DNA of 64,000 nt from Ilyonectria destructans. Taxonomy: Eukaryota > Ascomycota > Sordariomycetes > Hypocreales > Nectriaceae. The notes under the pieces are model-generated. The model did no database searches, was not told where the DNA came from, and saw only the letters and a program-made list of their open reading frames with translations. Both the position numbers and the translations under genes were made by a program. Within the stretch, counting starts at the first letter, position 1. Every line of letters starts with the position of its first letter. Shown here piece by piece: positions 63,088 to 64,000 of the stretch. The stretch covers positions 620,001 to 684,000 of the forward strand of contig JAHEWK010000009.1 of assembly GCA_020740775.1 (NCBI GenBank), in the 5' to 3' direction.

Positions 63088-64000
63088 ACTGCCATCGGAT
63101 CAGGGGATGAAAGGGAAGGCAAGGCAATCCTGTAGTTCAATTGGCCGGGCCCGTTTTCAACAATTGAGTCTGAAGAGAGGTGGCTGTAAGAAGATCAATA
63201 GCTCTCAACCGTGAGCTATTCCTTGCAGGACTGACCTATCTCCACTGCCTCTGGACATCGCCCGCAGCACGCGATGCCCATCGTCAGGGCCAAGTGAGCA
63301 GCACTTGCACCAATTGCACAATTGTTTTGGTGTTGATAGCAGAGCGATGGAAAGCTGCAGCACCGTACCGTAACATTTTTGAAACACTTGCCAATAGGAC
63401 CATAACGATGATGGATGATAGGAGTGATGGGAAACAGACGCTTCCGAATGCTTCAACGGAACCAGAAAATTCCAGTGAAGTAGATTTAACGAAGTGGATG
63501 ACGCGTGTGGTTGATGTAGGTATGTCTGAAGGTTGAATGAGCTATTGGCAGGCCTAGTTAGCGACTTTCCACCTCACAGGTAACATTCTTTATACTGAAT
63601 GTTTCTACATCAGCTGTTCTTACGTAGGATAATTTCTTTAAAGTCCAATAAGGCTATTTAAGAATGCCTCTATAACTATCTCTAGCTTACAGTAATCTAA
63701 GAAAATAATGCGTTAGGGAATTGCGCGATTATGCTAATTACCCCTCGTTGTTAGTCTCATTGCACAGTTTCCATCTCTCATATACGGCATTCGACCATGT
63801 TTCTATCCACTAAGGAATGGCCTCGCCCGAGTTTTGATCCGTGGCTTTGGTTACCTGGTCTCTCGCCTCTTCGCCCATGCACTTTTGTAGCAAGGAATCA
63901 GTCTTCTCCGTAAAATATTCGTGTATGTGCTATAGAAATTTGCTGCCCTGTCCCATGGCGGAGAGTTTCCAAGACCGACAAACAGTCAGGCCAAACGCGG
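63088..64000. other. Intergenic region to window end
   Basis: About 900 bases after the carboxypeptidase; overlapping short ORFs on both strands (63180-63536, 63456-63205) without motifs. No gene supported. Confidence 0.45.

Noticed and set aside
1..64000. CRISPR array, rRNA or prokaryotic operon structure
   Set aside because: No regularly spaced direct repeats, no rRNA-like sequence, and genes have fungal introns.

Overview
The window is nuclear DNA of a filamentous ascomycete (Pezizomycotina). Genes are split by 48-87 bp introns with GT..AG ends and CTAAC-like branch sites. The gene families are also typically fungal: LaeA-type methyltransferase, RTA1, fungal rhodopsin-fold receptor, Fungal_trans_2 regulator, NACHT NLR, HeLo/kinase-like protein. 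I cannot name the species; a Sordariomycete would fit but this is a guess. There is no operon logic, so clusters are judged by co-location only.

Layout. 0-5.3 kb: the 3' end of a GH93-type arabinanase, a tubulin-tyrosine-ligase-family gene and an eight-exon LaeA-like methyltransferase. 7.5-9.5 kb: an aprataxin-like HIT protein and an unrecognised broken reading frame. 9.6-15 kb: a secondary-metabolism locus. It holds a decayed polyketide synthase ketoreductase fragment, an intact UbiA-type membrane prenyltransferase or terpene cyclase, and, convergent to it, one continuous ORF that fuses an MpaB/latex-clearing-protein-like (DUF2236) oxygenase domain to a cis-prenyltransferase. This is the most novel object in the window. 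17.6-24 kb: an RTA1 membrane protein, a rhodopsin-fold membrane protein and a conserved-looking hypothetical gene. 24.2-26.8 kb: a wrecked GH55-LysM gene. 29.8-34 kb: an MFS alpha-glucoside/sugar transporter and a cytochrome P450 transcribed convergently. 34.5-36.4 kb: a damaged HeLo/kinase-like gene. 36.6-44.2 kb: an extended-SDR ketoreductase, a Fungal_trans_2 regulator, an NmrA-like protein and a Gfo/Idh/MocA dehydrogenase. 45.8-48.3 kb: a large intronless gene of unknown function, followed by AT-rich, repeat-bearing DNA and a small secreted protein. 52.5-55.3 kb: a NACHT NLR interrupted by one TAG. 56.2-63.1 kb: a GH3 beta-glucosidase, a doubtful small gene and a secreted M14 zinc carboxypeptidase.

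The carbohydrate genes (GH93, GH3, sugar transporter, broken GH55-LysM) and the secreted peptidase suit a plant- or litter-associated fungus. Several genes carry TAG in place of an expected Trp (TGG) or Gln (CAG) codon. These are the changes expected from CpA-to-TpA mutation (RIP-like). Two copies of a roughly 105 bp dispersed repeat differ mostly by transitions, and two AT-rich blocks lie nearby. Together they suggest past RIP-like mutation and transposon decay, especially between 44 and 53 kb.

Exon boundaries were read by eye from splice signals, frame continuity and family resemblance. No alignment or database search was run.
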